From NCBI RefSeq assembly GCF_009380155.1, contig NZ_WHUV01000007.1:186001-250000 (forward strand): 64,000 bases of DNA, read 5' to 3'. This document shows, in pieces, positions 33,976-43,425 of this stretch. The stretch comes from Pseudomonas piscis. GTDB taxonomy: Bacteria; Pseudomonadota; Gammaproteobacteria; Pseudomonadales; Pseudomonadaceae. A model generated the notes under the pieces. It saw nothing but the letters and a program-made list of their open reading frames with translations, searched no databases and was not told the DNA's origin. The stretch's first letter is position 1, and each line of letters starts with the position of its first letter. The position numbers were made by a program, and so were the translations under genes.

Positions 33976-35751
33976 ATGAGCAGGCCGAACTCACTTGCCG
34001 CTTCCGAGACGCTGGCGGCCCTGGCGGCCTACAAGAAAGGTTTCTTCAACATCGGCCTGTTCTCGGCGGTGATCAACTTGCTGATGCTGGCCCCGGCCCT
34101 GTACATGCTGCAGGTCTATGACCGGGTCCTGGCCTCGGGCAACCAGATGACCCTGCTGATGCTGACCCTGATGATCCTCGGGCTGTTCGGCTTGATGGGG
34201 GCCCTGGAGTGGGTGCGCAGCCAACTGGTGATCCACCTCGGCACGCAGATGGACATGCGCCTGAACCAGCGGGTCTATGACGCCGCGTTCGAGGCTCAGC
34301 TCAAGGGCAGCCCGCAGGCGGCCGGCCAGGCGTTGAGCGACCTGACGGCGCTGCGCCAGTTCGCCACCGGCAATGCCTTGTTCGCCTTCTTCGATGCGCC
34401 GTGGTTCCCGGTGTACCTGCTGGTGATCTTCCTCTTTCATCCCTGGCTCGGGTTGCTGGCCCTGGGCGGTGCGGTGCTGCTGGTGGTGCTGGCCTGGATC
34501 AACCAGCACATCTGCCAGGCCCCCCTGGCCCAGGCCAGCCAGTTGTCCATCGCCACCAGCCAACAGGCCAGCGCCAACTTGCGCAACGCCGATGCGATCG
34601 AGGCCATGGGCATGCTGGGAGCCTTGCGTGCGCGCTGGTTCGTCGGTCACCAGGGTTTTCTCGCCCAGCAGAACCTGGCCAGTGAAAAGACCGCGGCCAT
34701 CAGCGCCTGGTCCAAGGGCGTGCGCATGGCCTTGCAATCCCTGGTGCTGGGCCTGGGGGCGTGGCTGGCGGTAGAGGGCCAGATCACCCCGGGCATGATG
34801 ATCGCCGGTTCGATCCTGATGGGCCGGGTGCTCAGTCCCATCGACCAACTGATCGCAGTCTGGAAGCAGTGGAGCTCGGCGCGCCTGGCCTATGAGCGCT
34901 TGTCGGAACTGTTGCAGGCCCACCCTTCGCGGCCGCTGCGCATGAGCTTGCCCCCGCCCAAGGGCGAGCTGAGCGTCGAGCAACTGAGCGCATGCGCTCC
35001 TGGAAGCCGTCGGCCGGCCCTGGCCAACCTCGGTTTCAGCCTGGCGGCTGGCCAGGTCCTGGGGGTGATCGGGCCGTCCGGTTGCGGCAAGTCGACCCTG
35101 GCGCGGCTGCTGGTGGGGGCCTGGACGCCGCTGGCGGGCAAGGTGCGCCTCGATGGCGCGGACCTCGCCCAGTGGGACAAGCAGCAGCTGGGTCCGCATA
35201 TCGGCTACCTGCCCCAGGACATCCAACTGTTCGCCGGCAGCATCGCCGAGAACATCGCGCGCTTCGGCCAGGTGGATTCGGAGCAGGTGCTGCAAGCCGC
35301 GCAACTGGCCGGGGTGCATGGGTTGATCCTGCAATTGCCCCAGGGCTACGACACCCGGCTCGGGGAGGGCGGGGCCGGGCTGTCCGGCGGCCAGCGCCAG
35401 CGCATCGGCCTGGCCCGGGCCCTGTATGGCTTGCCGGCGCTGATCGTGCTCGACGAACCCAACTCCAACCTGGATGAGGCCGGCGAGCAGGCGTTGCTGC
35501 AGGCCATTGCCCAGCTCAAGCAGTTGCAGCGGACGCTGGTGCTGATCACTCACAAACCCAACGTGCTGAGCCTGACCGACCAACTGATGATCCTGCGTGA
35601 GGGCCAGTTGCAAGCCTTCGGGCCGACGGCGCGGGTACTGGAGGCCAGCACCAAGGTCAAGGCCGCGCCACCGCCGGCGAGCAACCCGGTGGCCAGCTTG
35701 AACATGAATTACCGCCTGGGCGTGGCCGGGGCAGAGGGTAAAAAGGCATGA
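33976..35751 (+). CDS. hasD: Type I secretion ABC transporter HasD
   Basis: A 591-residue inner-membrane exporter ATPase of the PrtD/HasD group, without the N-terminal peptidase domain seen in bacteriocin exporters. The ATG at 33976 gives the normal N-terminus; an upstream ATG at 33934 is less likely. The membrane domain holds six hydrophobic segments in residues 20-310. The nucleotide-binding domain has Walker A GPSGCGKST, signature LSGGQRQRIGLARAL and Walker B LIVLDEPNSNLD. It powers HasA export together with HasE and HasF; its stop overlaps hasE by four bases. Confidence 0.93.
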   Translation: MSRPNSLAASETLAALAAYKKGFFNIGLFSAVINLLMLAPALYMLQVYDRVLASGNQMTLLMLTLMILGLFGLMGALEWVRSQLVIHLGTQMDMRLNQRVYDAAFEAQLKGSPQAAGQALSDLTALRQFATGNALFAFFDAPWFPVYLLVIFLFHPWLGLLALGGAVLLVVLAWINQHICQAPLAQASQLSIATSQQASANLRNADAIEAMGMLGALRARWFVGHQGFLAQQNLASEKTAAISAWSKGVRMALQSLVLGLGAWLAVEGQITPGMMIAGSILMGRVLSPIDQLIAVWKQWSSARLAYERLSELLQAHPSRPLRMSLPPPKGELSVEQLSACAPGSRRPALANLGFSLAAGQVLGVIGPSGCGKSTLARLLVGAWTPLAGKVRLDGADLAQWDKQQLGPHIGYLPQDIQLFAGSIAENIARFGQVDSEQVLQAAQLAGVHGLILQLPQGYDTRLGEGGAGLSGGQRQRIGLARALYGLPALIVLDEPNSNLDEAGEQALLQAIAQLKQLQRTLVLITHKPNVLSLTDQLMILREGQLQAFGPTARVLEASTKVKAAPPPASNPVASLNMNYRLGVAGAEGKKA

Positions 35752-37088
35752 AGGCATCTTTATCCACAGGCGCCACCGAGGGGACCGCGGCCAGCAATGT
35801 GCTGGTCCTGGATGACCGGCGCTATTCCCGGCTCGGCTGGTTCCTGGTGCTGGCGGGGTTCGCCGGTTTTCTCGGCTGGGCCGCCTTGGCCCCGCTGGAC
35901 AAGGGCGTGGCGGTATCGGGCAAGGTCATGGTCTCGGGGCATCGCAAGACGGTGCAGCACCAGGGCGGGGGGATCATCGAGCGGATCGAGGTCAAGGAGG
36001 GGCAACGGGTCAGCGCCGGGCAGGTGCTGCTGCGGCTCAACGAAACCCCGCTGCGCACCCAGGTACAGTCGCTGCGCAGCCAGTACCTCGGGTCCCTGGC
36101 CAGCGAGGCGCGACTCGACGCCGAACGCAACGGCGCACACGAAATCCTCTTCGATCCGCAGTTGCAGGCCCTGGCGCAAGAGCCGGACGTAGCAGCCAGC
36201 CTGGCGCTGCAACGGCAGCTGTTCGAGAGCCGGCGCCAGGCCTTGGCCATGGAGCAGCAGGGGATGGCCGAGACCATCGCCGGCTCCGAGGCGCAGTTGC
36301 GCGGGACCCGGGATTCCCAGGCCAGCAAGATCCAGCAGCGCCAGGCGCTTAACGAGCAACTGCAGGGGCTGCGGGAGTTGGCCCGGGACGGCTATATCCC
36401 GCGTAACCGCCTGCTGGACAGCGAGCGTTTATACGCCCAGGTCGAGGGCTCGATCGCCGAGGACTTCGGTCGCATCGGCCAGTTGCAGCGCCAGGTTCTC
36501 GAACTGCGCCTGCGCATCCGCCAGTCAGCCGAGGATTTCCAGAAAGACCTGCGCAGCCAGCTGGCCGAGACCCGTATCCGTACCGAGGATTTGCGCAACC
36601 GCCTGGCTGCCGCCGAGTTCGAACTGGCCAACAGCCAGGTGCGGGCCCCGGCCGCCGGGGTGGTGGTGGGCCTTGAGGTGTACACCGAGGGCGGGGTGAT
36701 CAAGCCCGGCCAGCCGCTGATGGATATCGTGCCCCAGGACGAGCCCTTGCTGGTGGAAGCCCGGGTGCCGGTGCAACTGGTCGACAAGGTCCATCCGGGC
36801 CTGGCGGTGGAGTTGATGTTCCCGGCATTCAACCAGAGCACTACGCCGAGGGTGGCAGGGGAGGTGACTTTGGTCTCCGCCGATCGCCAGGTCGATGAGC
36901 GTACCGATGAGCCCTACTACAGCCTGCGGGCGGTGGTCAGCCCCCAGGGCATGCAGCAGTTGCAAGGCTTGCAGATTCGCCCGGGCATGCCGGTGGAAGC
37001 CTTTGTCCGCACCGGTGAGCGCTCGATGCTCAACTACCTGTTCAAGCCGCTGCTGGACCGGACCCACATGGCGTTGGTGGAAGAATGA
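35748..37088 (+). CDS. hasE: HlyD/PrtE-family periplasmic adaptor HasE
   Basis: A 446-residue membrane fusion protein. One N-terminal membrane segment (GWFLVLAGFAGFLGWAALAP, residues about 29-48) is followed by a biotinyl-lipoyl-like half motif (HQGGGIIERIEVKEGQRVSAGQVLL), a long coiled coil rich in Gln, Glu and Leu, and the second half motif near VRAPAAGVVVGLEV. It links the ABC exporter in the inner membrane with the TolC-like channel. It overlaps both neighbours (ATGA at 35748 and 37085). Confidence 0.93.
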   Translation: MKASLSTGATEGTAASNVLVLDDRRYSRLGWFLVLAGFAGFLGWAALAPLDKGVAVSGKVMVSGHRKTVQHQGGGIIERIEVKEGQRVSAGQVLLRLNETPLRTQVQSLRSQYLGSLASEARLDAERNGAHEILFDPQLQALAQEPDVAASLALQRQLFESRRQALAMEQQGMAETIAGSEAQLRGTRDSQASKIQQRQALNEQLQGLRELARDGYIPRNRLLDSERLYAQVEGSIAEDFGRIGQLQRQVLELRLRIRQSAEDFQKDLRSQLAETRIRTEDLRNRLAAAEFELANSQVRAPAAGVVVGLEVYTEGGVIKPGQPLMDIVPQDEPLLVEARVPVQLVDKVHPGLAVELMFPAFNQSTTPRVAGEVTLVSADRQVDERTDEPYYSLRAVVSPQGMQQLQGLQIRPGMPVEAFVRTGERSMLNYLFKPLLDRTHMALVEE

Positions 37089-38419
37089 TCCGGTGCCGCT
37101 ACCTGTTGCTACTGTGCCTGCTGTTCGCTCCTGGTGCCCGGGCCTTGGGCCTGCTGGCAGCCTACGACCTGGCCTTGCGTAACGACCCGACCTTCCAGGC
37201 GGCGATCAAGGAGCGTGACGCCGGGGAGGAGAACCGCGCCATAGGGCGTGCCGGGCTGCTACCGAACCTGTCCTGGAGCTACAACAATTCGCGTAATCGC
37301 TCGCAGGTGACCCAGGAAACCCTGCGTGGCGATCTCACCAGCAATCGCGATTACCGCAGCTACGCCTCGACCCTGACCTTGCAGCAACCCTTGCTGGATT
37401 ACGAAGCCTACGCACGGTTTCGCCAGGGCGCGGCCCAGGCGCTGTTCGCCGACGAGCGTTTTCGTAGCAAGAGCCAAGAACTGGCGGTGCGCCTGTTGGA
37501 GGCCTACAGCCAGGCCTTGCTGGCCCAGGAGCGCATCGAGCTGAGCCAGGCGCAGAAGCGGGCCTATGCCGAGCGCCTGCAACTCAACCAGCGGCTGCTC
37601 AAGGATGGCGAGGGCACCCGCACCGATGTGCTGGAGACCCAGGCCCGGCTGAGCCTGGCACTGGCCGAAGAGATCGAGGCCCAGGACCAGCAGGATGCCG
37701 CCCTGCGTGAGTTGCAGGCGATAGTCGGGGAGCCGGTGCAGATCGACGAACTGGACCCGCTGACCCGGCAGTTCACGATCCAGCCATTGCAACCCAATCG
37801 CTTCGATAGCTGGCGGGACCTGGCCATGGCCAACAATCCGCTGCTGGCGTCCCAGCAACAGGCCCTGCGAGCCGCCGAATACGAGGTGGAGCGCAAGCGC
37901 GCCGGGCATCTGCCCAAGGTCAGCCTGTACGCCAGCAGCCGCCAGACCAGCTCCGACTCGGAGAGCTCCTACAACCAGAAATACGACACCAATACCATCG
38001 GCATCCAGGTCAGTCTGCCGCTGTTCGCCGGTGGTTCGGTGTCGGCCTCGACTCGTCAGGCGGCCAGCCAGTTGTCCCAGGCGCAGTACGAACTGGACGC
38101 TCAGACCGCCGCTACCCTCAACGAGTTGCGCAAGCAGTTCAACCTCAATACCAGTGCCGCAGCCAGGGTCCGGGCCTACGAGATGGCGGTGGACTCGGCC
38201 CAGGCACTGGTCGCCGCGACCCAGAAAAGCGTGCATGGCGGCGAGCGGGTCAACCTCGATGTGCTGGATGCCGAGCAGCAGCTGTTCGGCGCCCGCCGTG
38301 ACCTGGCCGATGCCCGGCACGCCTACCTGCTGGCGCGTATCCAGCTCAAGTACCAGTCCGGACTGCTCAACGAGCAGGACCTTGCGCAACTGGCCGGCTA
38401 CTTCCACCCGACCCTGTAG
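37085..38419 (+). CDS. hasF: TolC-family outer membrane channel HasF
   Basis: A 444-residue outer membrane efflux protein with a signal peptide (YLLLLCLLFAPGARA). It shows the TolC pattern of two internal repeats, with AAYDLALRNDPTFQAAIKE at the first and AMANNPLLASQQQALRAAEYEV at the second, and long amphipathic helices. In the has operon it is the exit channel for HasA. Its stop codon lies inside a REP element, and the operon ends there. Confidence 0.92.
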   Translation: MIRCRYLLLLCLLFAPGARALGLLAAYDLALRNDPTFQAAIKERDAGEENRAIGRAGLLPNLSWSYNNSRNRSQVTQETLRGDLTSNRDYRSYASTLTLQQPLLDYEAYARFRQGAAQALFADERFRSKSQELAVRLLEAYSQALLAQERIELSQAQKRAYAERLQLNQRLLKDGEGTRTDVLETQARLSLALAEEIEAQDQQDAALRELQAIVGEPVQIDELDPLTRQFTIQPLQPNRFDSWRDLAMANNPLLASQQQALRAAEYEVERKRAGHLPKVSLYASSRQTSSDSESSYNQKYDTNTIGIQVSLPLFAGGSVSASTRQAASQLSQAQYELDAQTAATLNELRKQFNLNTSAAARVRAYEMAVDSAQALVAATQKSVHGGERVNLDVLDAEQQLFGARRDLADARHAYLLARIQLKYQSGLLNEQDLAQLAGYFHPTL

Positions 38420-38531
38420 CCGCTGTCGAGCTTGCGAGGCTGCGACAAGGCCCGCAGGGCCTTCAACAATCGCGCCGCCCCACCCACACCGCGGCCGTTG
38501 CGTGCCCTACGCAGCCTGCGGCAGCGGCTAC
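38416..38531. repeat. Inverted pair of REP elements (REPIN-like)
   Basis: The left arm begins GTAGCCGCTGTCGAGCTTGC at 38416 and the right arm (38507-38531) is CTACGCAGCCTGCGGCAGCG in inverted form. Both match the common Pseudomonas REP type GTAGCCGCTGCCGCAGGCTGCG. The TAG of hasF is part of the left arm. The centre between them is GC-rich with a second small hairpin (AAGGCCCGCAGGGCCTT). Confidence 0.65.
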
Positions 38532-38570
38532 CCGGAGCAGGCACGGGGCCATGAATGGCCGCCAGAAATG

Positions 38571-38597
38571 AAAACGGCCGTCACGAGGACGGCCGTT
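38571..38597 (-). terminator. Rho-independent terminator of trmA
   Basis: On the minus strand AACGGCCGTC (38597-38588) and GACGGCCGTT (38582-38573) make a ten-pair stem with a five-base loop, followed by TTTTCATTTC. It lies 16 bases behind the trmA stop. Confidence 0.85.
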
Positions 38598-38612
38598 GCA
38601 GGGGGCAGCGGA

Positions 38613-39692
38613 TCAGCGCCGGGTCAGCAGGACCCCGGATTCCATGTGGTGGGTCCAGGGGAACTGGTCGAACAGGGCGCAGCGCTCGATGCTGTGAGTG
38701 TCGTGCAACTGGGCGATGTTGGCCGCCAGGGTTTCCGGGTTGCAGGAGATGTACAGGATGTTGTCGAAGCGTCGGGTCAGTTCGCAGGTGTCCGGGTCCA
38801 TGCCGGCCCGTGGCGGGTCGACGAACACGCTGCCGAACTCGTAGCTCTTCAGGTCCACGCCTTGCAGGCGACGGAACGGCCGTACTTCATTGAGCGCTTC
38901 GGTCAACTCCTCGGCGGACAGGCGCACCAGGGTGACGTTGTCCACGGCGTTTTCGCTGAGGTTGCTCAGGGCGGCGTTGACCGAGGTCTTGCTGATTTCG
39001 GTGGCCAGCACCTTGCGCACCCGGGTGGCCAGGGGCAGGGTGAAGTTGCCGTTGCCGCAGTACAGCTCCAGCAGGTCGTCCTGGCGTTCGCCAAGGGCGG
39101 CATAGGCCCAGTCGAGCATCTTCTGGTTCACCGTGCCGTTGGGCTGGGTGAAGGCGCCTTCAGGCTGGCGGTAGCTGAAGCTGCGACCGCCCACTTCCAG
39201 GCGTTCCACCACGTAGTCCTGGCCGATCACTTCACGCTTGCCCTTGGAGCGGCCGATCACGCTGACTTTCAGCTCGGCGGCCAACTGGCTCGCGGCCTGG
39301 TGCCAGTGCTCGTCCAGCGGGCGGTGGTAGCACAGGGTGATCATCGCATCGCCGGCCAGGGTGGTGAGGAACTCCACCTGGAACAGCTTGTGGCTCAGGG
39401 CGTGGCTGGCTTGCCAGGCGGCCTTGAGCTGCGGCATCAACTGGTTGATGCGCTGGCTGGCGATGGGGAACTGCTCGATGAGAATCGGCGTGCGCTTGTC
39501 CTCCTGGGAGAACATCGCGTAGTGGCGCTCGCCGGCTTCGCGCCACAGGCGGAACTCGGCGCGCAGACGGAAGTTCTGCAGCGGCGAATCGAAGACCTGG
39601 GGCTCGGGCGCGTCGAAGGGCGCCAGCAGGCCACGCAGGCGCGTGACCTTTTCCTGCAACTGGGTGCTGTAGCTTGCGGCGTCGAAAGTCAT
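38613..39692 (-). CDS. trmA: tRNA (uracil-54-C5)-methyltransferase TrmA
   Basis: A 359-residue SAM-dependent enzyme that makes ribothymidine at position 54 of tRNA. The start ATG at 39692 overlaps the permease stop (ATGA); one ATG four codons earlier exists. SAM-binding LLELYCGNGNFTLPL, FVDPPRAGMD and the catalytic cysteine loop YISCNPETLAANI are in the order of the family; the general-base Glu is in the C-terminal FDQFPWTHHMESGVLL region. Length fits Pseudomonas TrmA. A terminator follows. Confidence 0.95.
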   Translation of the reverse strand: MTFDAASYSTQLQEKVTRLRGLLAPFDAPEPQVFDSPLQNFRLRAEFRLWREAGERHYAMFSQEDKRTPILIEQFPIASQRINQLMPQLKAAWQASHALSHKLFQVEFLTTLAGDAMITLCYHRPLDEHWHQAASQLAAELKVSVIGRSKGKREVIGQDYVVERLEVGGRSFSYRQPEGAFTQPNGTVNQKMLDWAYAALGERQDDLLELYCGNGNFTLPLATRVRKVLATEISKTSVNAALSNLSENAVDNVTLVRLSAEELTEALNEVRPFRRLQGVDLKSYEFGSVFVDPPRAGMDPDTCELTRRFDNILYISCNPETLAANIAQLHDTHSIERCALFDQFPWTHHMESGVLLTRR

Positions 39693-40984
39693 GCGCTGAA
39701 CCAACCCAGCTTGGCCACGAACAGGATCGACAGGATCACCAGCGGGGCGTTGAGCTCACGGGCGCGGCCGGTCAGCAGCTTGATCGCGGTCCAGGCAATG
39801 AAGCCGAAGGCGATGCCGTTGGCGATGGAGTAGGTGAACGGCATGGCCAGGGCGGTGACCACTACCGGAGCGGCGACGGTGATGTCGTCCCAGTCGATTT
39901 CCGCCAGGCCCGAAGTCATCAGCACGGCGACGAACAGCAGCGCCGGTGCGGTGGCAAACGCTGGAACGCTGGCTGCCAGCGGCGAGAAGAACAGAGCCAG
40001 CAGGAACATGATCGCCACCACGATGGCGGTCAGGCCGGTGCGCCCGCCGGCGCTCACGCCCGCTGCGGATTCGATGTAGCTGGTGGTGGTGGAAGTGCCC
40101 AGCAGGGAGCCGGCCATGGCCGCGGTGCTGTCGGCGATCAGGGCCCGGCCCATCTTCGGCATGTGGCCGTCCTTGCCCATCAGGCCGGCGCGCTTGGCCA
40201 CGCCGATCAGGGTGCCGGAGTTGTCGAACAGGTCGACGAACAGGAAGGCGAAGATCACGCTCACCAGGCCGATGTCCAGGGCGCCCTTGATGTCCAGCTG
40301 CAGGAAGGTCGGGGCCAGGGACGGTGGCATCGAGGTCACGCCGCCGAATGGAGTGACGCCCAGCAGGATGGAGACGACAGTCACCGAGAGGATGCCGATC
40401 AGCACCGCACCGCGGACTTTCAGGGCCTCCAGGGCGACGATCATGGCAAAGCCCAGGGTGGCGAGGATCGGCGCAGGTTTCTTCAAGTCGCCCAGGCCGA
40501 CCATGGTGGCCTGGTTGCTGACCACGATCCCGGCGTTGTGCAGGGCGATCAGCGCCAGGAACAGGCCGATACCGGCGGCGATGGCCGAGCGCAGGGGCAG
40601 GGGGATGCTGTTGATGATCCATTCGCGGATCTTGAAGATCGACAGCAGGAAGAACAGCACCGCCGAGATGAACACCGCACCCAGCGCCACTTGCCAGGTA
40701 TGGCCCATGTGCAGGACCACGGTATAGGTGAAGAAGGCGTTCAGGCCCATGCCTGGTGCCAGGGCGATCGGGTAGTTGGCGATCAGGCCCATGACGGTGG
40801 AGCCGATGGCCGCCGCCAGGCAAGTGGCGACGAACACCGCGCCTTTGTCCATGCCGGTCTCGCCGAGGATGCTCGGGTTGACGAAAAGAATGTAGGCCAT
40901 GGCCAGGAAGGTGGTAACGCCCGCAAGTATCTCGGTGCGCACGTTGGTGTTGTGTGCCTTGAGTTGAAACAGCCTTTCCAGCAT
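39689..40984 (-). CDS. NCS2-family purine/xanthine permease (AdeP/GhxP type)
   Basis: A 431-residue polytopic permease. ATG 40984 has GGAG at five bases and gives the standard N-terminus LERLFQLKAHNTNVRTE; the longer frame to 41374 has no family likeness. About twelve to fourteen membrane segments are seen. Hallmarks of the AzgA-like branch are AGVTTFLAMAYILFVNP, APGMGLNAFFTYTVV and GTSTTTSYIESAAGV. Likely substrates are adenine, hypoxanthine or guanine, taken up with protons. Coupled by overlap to trmA. Confidence 0.9.
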   Translation of the reverse strand: MLERLFQLKAHNTNVRTEILAGVTTFLAMAYILFVNPSILGETGMDKGAVFVATCLAAAIGSTVMGLIANYPIALAPGMGLNAFFTYTVVLHMGHTWQVALGAVFISAVLFFLLSIFKIREWIINSIPLPLRSAIAAGIGLFLALIALHNAGIVVSNQATMVGLGDLKKPAPILATLGFAMIVALEALKVRGAVLIGILSVTVVSILLGVTPFGGVTSMPPSLAPTFLQLDIKGALDIGLVSVIFAFLFVDLFDNSGTLIGVAKRAGLMGKDGHMPKMGRALIADSTAAMAGSLLGTSTTTSYIESAAGVSAGGRTGLTAIVVAIMFLLALFFSPLAASVPAFATAPALLFVAVLMTSGLAEIDWDDITVAAPVVVTALAMPFTYSIANGIAFGFIAWTAIKLLTGRARELNAPLVILSILFVAKLGWFSA

Positions 40985-41191
40985 GTCTGCTCCCCGTGGC
41001 GCCGCCGGGCGCCGTGAATGTATCGACTCCAACAGCAAAGCACAGACTGCCTGATGCGCCTGTGGATTTGCCTTGGGTCGGGAAAAGCCGCGCATCATAC
41101 CAGCAGCGTGGGTCAATGGCTGCGATCGTCGTCGATGTTTTGCCGGGCGGGCAAGTAGCGCATACTGCGCCCTGATTTCGAGGGGGGATTT

Positions 41192-41641
41192 ATGCGCAGT
41201 ACAGTGAAAAAGACCGCCTTGGCGCTGCTGGGAACCGCGGCCTGCTGGTTCGCCGCCTCGGCCACGGCCGGTTCTGCCGCGCCCTTGAGCCAGGTGGAAA
41301 TCCTCAAGGTGCTGTCGTCGTCCTGCGGGCTGGAGGATGTCTCCGACGGTCGTGAGCGGACCCAGTGCGACCACAGCGGGCCGGGCATCAAGGTCTATGT
41401 GCTGGAGATCGGCTACGGCCGCGAGCCCTACGTGACCCTGGACGGCTTCGAGGTCGATGGCACCCGGACCCCGGTATGCGAAGACGGCTCCAGCTACGAA
41501 CCCTGCGCCCCTGGCGGGATCACCGCCGGCTACCTCTATATCTTCGACCTGGCCGACAAGAAGGAAGGCACCTTCCGCTTCAGCAACACTTCGATCAATG
41601 CGCCGGGCAACAGCATGAGCGCAGAAATCTACATCAAGTAG
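41192..41641 (+). CDS. Small secreted protein, unknown function
   Basis: A 149-residue protein preceded by a GAGGGGGG site. A Sec signal peptide (KKTALALLGTAACWFAASATAG) is followed by a mature domain with two possible disulfides (Cys in SSCGLEDVS, QCDHSG, VCEDG and PCAPGG). I do not recognise a domain. The C-terminus reads as strand-rich. It is a single gene convergent with the MFS gene at 41668. Confidence 0.7.
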   Translation: MRSTVKKTALALLGTAACWFAASATAGSAAPLSQVEILKVLSSSCGLEDVSDGRERTQCDHSGPGIKVYVLEIGYGREPYVTLDGFEVDGTRTPVCEDGSSYEPCAPGGITAGYLYIFDLADKKEGTFRFSNTSINAPGNSMSAEIYIK

Positions 41642-41667
41642 GCCGCCGGCGGTCCCGGTTCGGCCAG

Positions 41668-42912
41668 CTAGCCAGCCCGGGTTTGCTCCATTTGTGGTTC
41701 GTGCATCCGGTCACGCTGGGCCAGGGTCGGGAACAGCTTGATCCAGGTCCCGGTCACCAGCAGCGTGCCGACTCCGCCCAGCACCACCGCCGGCACCGTG
41801 CCGAACCAGTGGGCAGTGAGCCCGGATTCGAACTCCCCCAGTTGATTCGAGGCGCCGATGAACAGGCCGTTCACCGCGCTGACCCGGCCGCGCATCTCAT
41901 CCGGGGTTTCCAGCTGCACGAAGGAGGCGCGGATCACCATGCTGATCATGTCCGCCGCCCCCAGCACCACCAGCACGGCCAGGGAGAACCAGAACGAGGT
42001 GGACAGGCCGAAGGCGATGGTCGCCACGCCGAACACCCCGACGGCGGTGAACATCACCCGCCCGACCTTGCGCTCGACGCTGAAGCGCGCCAGCCACAGC
42101 GACATCAGCAGAGCGCCCACTGCTGGCGCCGAGCGCAGCAGGCCCAGGCCCCAGGGGCCGGTGAGCAGGATGTCCTTGGCGAATACCGGCAACAGCGCGG
42201 TGGCGCCGCCGAGCAGTACGGCGAACAGGTCCAGGGAGATGGCGCCGAGGATGTCCGGGCGGCTGCGGATGAAGCGGATGCCCGCCAGCAGCGAGTCCAG
42301 GGTGGCCTTGCCCTTGTTCAGGGCGGCCTGGCGGGCTGGCAGGTTGAGCATCAGCAGGCAGGCGATCAGGTACAGCACCACGGTCGGACCGTAGACCCAG
42401 ACACTGCCGAAGGCGTAGAGCAAGCCGCCCAGGGCCGGGGCGACGATGGTCGCCGATTGCTGGGCCGACTGGGCCGCGGCCACCGCCCGGGGAAACAGTG
42501 CGGCGGGCACGATGCTCGGCAGCAGGGCCTGGGTGGTGGGCATCTCGAAGGAACGCGCGGCCCCGAGCAGGAACGCCAGGATGAAGATCAGCTCCCGGCT
42601 GACGCTGTCGGTCAGGCTGCCTATGGCCAGGGACAGGGCGATCAACGCTTGCAGCGACTGGCAGATGGCGGCCACGCGGCGCCGGTCGTAGCGGTCGGCT
42701 ACATGTCCGGTATGCAGCATGAACAGCACCCGTGGGGCGAACTCCACCAGCCCCACCAGGCCCAGGTCCAGGACGTTGCCGGTCAGTTGATAGAGGTTCC
42801 AGCCAATGGCCACGGTGAGCATCTGGAAACCGCTGGCGGTGAAGATCCGGGCTATCCAGAAGGCGATGAACGGGCGGTGGTGGCGGAGCAGCAAGGGTTC
42901 TGGGCTGGGCAT
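41668..42912 (-). CDS. MFS transporter, MFS_3 (EntS-like) group
   Basis: A 414-residue exporter with twelve predicted membrane helices. The opening RHHRPFIAFWIARIFTASGFQM and the loop AFLLGAARSFEMPTTQALLP are typical of the MFS_3 branch that includes the enterobactin exporter EntS. The cytoplasmic loop has HTGHVADRYDRRRV, the family's DRxxRR motif. No siderophore genes are close, so the substrate cannot be given. No clear ribosome site precedes the ATG. Confidence 0.85.
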   Translation of the reverse strand: MPSPEPLLLRHHRPFIAFWIARIFTASGFQMLTVAIGWNLYQLTGNVLDLGLVGLVEFAPRVLFMLHTGHVADRYDRRRVAAICQSLQALIALSLAIGSLTDSVSRELIFILAFLLGAARSFEMPTTQALLPSIVPAALFPRAVAAAQSAQQSATIVAPALGGLLYAFGSVWVYGPTVVLYLIACLLMLNLPARQAALNKGKATLDSLLAGIRFIRSRPDILGAISLDLFAVLLGGATALLPVFAKDILLTGPWGLGLLRSAPAVGALLMSLWLARFSVERKVGRVMFTAVGVFGVATIAFGLSTSFWFSLAVLVVLGAADMISMVIRASFVQLETPDEMRGRVSAVNGLFIGASNQLGEFESGLTAHWFGTVPAVVLGGVGTLLVTGTWIKLFPTLAQRDRMHEPQMEQTRAG

Positions 42913-43019
42913 CGGCAGGTAGATCTGAGCGGGGAGGGGGACGAGGTTATCACCAAGATGTAACCAATGGTTGCGGTCCAGGAAAAATCGTTAGCCGCGC
43001 ATCTATCTCGTTTCTGGCT

Positions 43020-43140
43020 CCTTTTTTCGATGCGAGGCCCTGTCGCCGCGACCGCAGGTTCCCGGCTGATCGGTCGGTCACCGAAGGCCCTGGGGGCCTT
43101 GTCGCAGCTTCGCGGGCTCAGCAGCTGCTACAGGTTCGAT
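43020..43140. repeat. Degenerate REP-like sequence upstream of cioA
   Basis: GTCGCAGCTTCGCGGGCTCA with GCAGCTGCTACAGG behind it (43098-43132) matches the Pseudomonas GTAGC...GC REP pattern in inverted, diverged form; a less clear arm lies to the left. No gene is seen from 42913 to 43425 other than this, the Anr site and the cioA leader. Confidence 0.4.
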
Positions 43141-43253
43141 GTGGGCTGGAGAAGTGCTGGGAAACCCCGGTTTTGACAAGGTGAGGCAAGCTGTCACGCG
43201 GCAAATAACCACAGAGTTGCCCGGCAAATTTAGGACTACTCTTTTAACGTTGA

Positions 43254-43267
43254 TTGATCCAGATCAA
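43254..43267. promoter_or_regulatory. Perfect Anr/FNR box upstream of cioAB
   Basis: TTGATCCAGATCAA at 43254-43267 is an exact TTGAT-N4-ATCAA site, about 160 bases before the cioA start. In P. aeruginosa Anr represses cioAB under low oxygen. Whether it overlaps the start of transcription here cannot be read directly. Confidence 0.8.
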
Positions 43268-43425
43268 GGCCTATTTCGAGGATTGGTGTGGTGGCCGCAA
43301 GGCCAGGATCCCTGCGTAGCGATGGTTTAAAAGAACGAATCCGAATTCGCCGCACTCCATATCCGTGGGGGCAGTGGGTGCAGGCCTCTGGCCGGCAGCC
43401 GGTATTACCTGACAGAGGAAAGCTT

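Noticed and set aside
41000..41374. N-terminal extension of the purine permease
   Set aside because: The ATG at 40984 has an ideal ribosome site and gives the standard 431-residue length; the extension is hydrophilic and unlike the family.
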